Below, piece by piece: positions 5,978 to 6,642 of a stretch of 6,642 nucleotides of DNA. Numbering within the stretch: the first letter of the stretch is position 1; each line of letters begins with the position of its first letter. Source of the stretch: J054 sp964613615. Lineage in GTDB: Bacteria > Pseudomonadota > Gammaproteobacteria > Steroidobacterales > GCA-2729495. A model generated the notes under the pieces. That model worked only from the letters and a program-made list of their open reading frames with translations, had not been told where the DNA came from and made no database searches. Both the position numbers and the translations under genes were made by a program. The DNA lies in assembly GCA_964613615.1 (NCBI GenBank), contig CAZTIB010000145.1, forward strand, positions 1-6,642. Reading direction: 5' to 3'.

Positions 5978-6642
5978 TCAGCTATGCGGAGAACGAACCG
6001 TGTCGCGGTTGACGAGGTTGGCGTGCGCGACCATAGGCTTGGGCGGCAACTCCGGATCGGCCAGGCGGGCCAGCAGATCTGCCACGGCAAGGTCGATCAT
6101 TTCATCTACCGGAAGGTGCACGGTGGTGAGGCGGTAAGCACCCCAGCCGGACTGGGGAATGTCACCCATCCCAACCACGGCCAGCTGCCCGGGCACATCA
6201 ATACCCAGGTCGATCCGCGCACCGTCAAGCACGCCGAGTGCGGTGGGATCAGACGAACAAATAATCGCGTCGGGCGGCGCCGCTGAATTCCACAGCTCGC
6301 CCGCAACCCGCCGGCCGGCATCGTAGCCAAGATACCCGGTCACGTCGGCCACCAGCTCCGCGCCGGGTGCGGCGGCCAGTGCAGCGCGAATTGCGTCGGT
6401 GCGTTCGATGTTCGTCAATACCCCCGGGGCGCCCCGCACCAGGGCCAGGCGCTGGTAACCCGCTGCCAGCAAATGTTCCGCGGTGTCTCGACCGATCTGC
6501 GCGTTGTCGCAGGTCACGCTGGATGCCTGCAGCGTCTTCGCGATTCGGTTAACCAGCACCACCGGGGTCCCTGTGTTGGCGCATTCCCGGGCCAGGGCCT
6601 CCGACGGCTTGGCGGACACGACCAGCAACCCGTCCACCTGGT
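5978..6642 (-). CDS. LacI-family transcriptional regulator, ligand-binding part (N-terminus outside window)
   Basis: The frame is open to the right edge (first whole codon 6640-6638, Gln, then a GTG valine); 221 residues are visible. The helix-turn-helix and hinge (about 60 residues) and part of the first core lobe lie beyond the window. The visible part has the LacI/periplasmic-binding-protein core (compare PF13377). It starts with VDGLLVV, then TPVVLVNR and SSVTCDNAQIGRDTAEHLLAAGYQRLALVRG. After these come DAIICSSDPTALGVLDGARIDLGIDVPGQLAVVGMGDIP and the late RLTTVHLPVDEMIDLAVADLL. Such proteins bind DNA as dimers and release it, or bind it, on sensing a small molecule, often a sugar or a nucleoside. 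The effector here cannot be predicted. The aromatic QSGWGAYRLTTV segment is near the ligand cleft in relatives. Two matching operators in this window are its likely targets. It is immediately upstream of the transporter on the same strand. Confidence 0.9.
   Translation of the reverse strand, partial: QVDGLLVVSAKPSEALARECANTGTPVVLVNRIAKTLQASSVTCDNAQIGRDTAEHLLAAGYQRLALVRGAPGVLTNIERTDAIRAALAAAPGAELVADVTGYLGYDAGRRVAGELWNSAAPPDAIICSSDPTALGVLDGARIDLGIDVPGQLAVVGMGDIPQSGWGAYRLTTVHLPVDEMIDLAVADLLARLADPELPPKPMVAHANLVNRDTVRSPHS

Noticed and set aside
4618..6090. 490-codon minus-strand frame overlapping the transporter
   Set aside because: It is rich in Arg, Ala and Pro with no membrane pattern, is frame-shifted relative to the MFS gene and overlaps the LacI gene end. 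It is a shadow.

Overview
The window is a compact stretch of high-GC proteobacterial chromosome, most like an environmental gammaproteobacterium. This is judged from protein style and codon use; no taxonomic marker gene is present. It holds seven protein-coding genes, two of them cut by the window edges. I see no RNA genes, CRISPR array, insertion sequence or phage genes.

Layout. Positions 1-744 (+) are the 3' part of a SUMF1/FGE-sulfatase-domain protein that lacks the catalytic cysteine pair of true formylglycine-generating enzymes. It ends on a CTAG that also holds the stop codon of the convergent gene. Positions 2515-741 (-) are a tight two-gene operon: a Tat-signal DUF1838 protein followed 8 nt later by a short, divergent xi-class glutathione transferase (glutathionyl-hydroquinone reductase family). 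Positions 2630-4487 (+), transcribed divergently, hold an HPr-kinase-like P-loop protein and a HugZ-like protein with a C-terminal DUF2470 domain. Positions 5867-4575 (-) are an MFS_3-type 12-TM transporter. Positions 6642-5978 (-) are the ligand-binding part of a LacI-family repressor whose DNA-binding N-terminus lies beyond the right edge.

How they fit together. Two 18-bp imperfect palindromes with a central CG, typical of LacI-family operators, match each other at 14 of 18 positions. One (2569-2586) lies in the 114-bp divergent region, on top of a -35 element that can serve both directions. The other (5909-5926) lies between the LacI gene and the transporter. This suggests one local regulon in which the LacI protein controls the transporter, the DUF1838/GST operon and probably the kinase-like/HugZ-like pair. 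A small-molecule uptake or efflux and modification pathway with a glutathione-dependent, possibly quinone or aromatic, step is a reasonable inference, but the substrate cannot be read from the sequence.

The start of the HugZ-like gene is ambiguous. A Shine-Dalgarno-led ATGA overlap opens a 19-codon frame that ends exactly at the GTG start of the main frame. A single-base indel in an A5 run would fuse the two.
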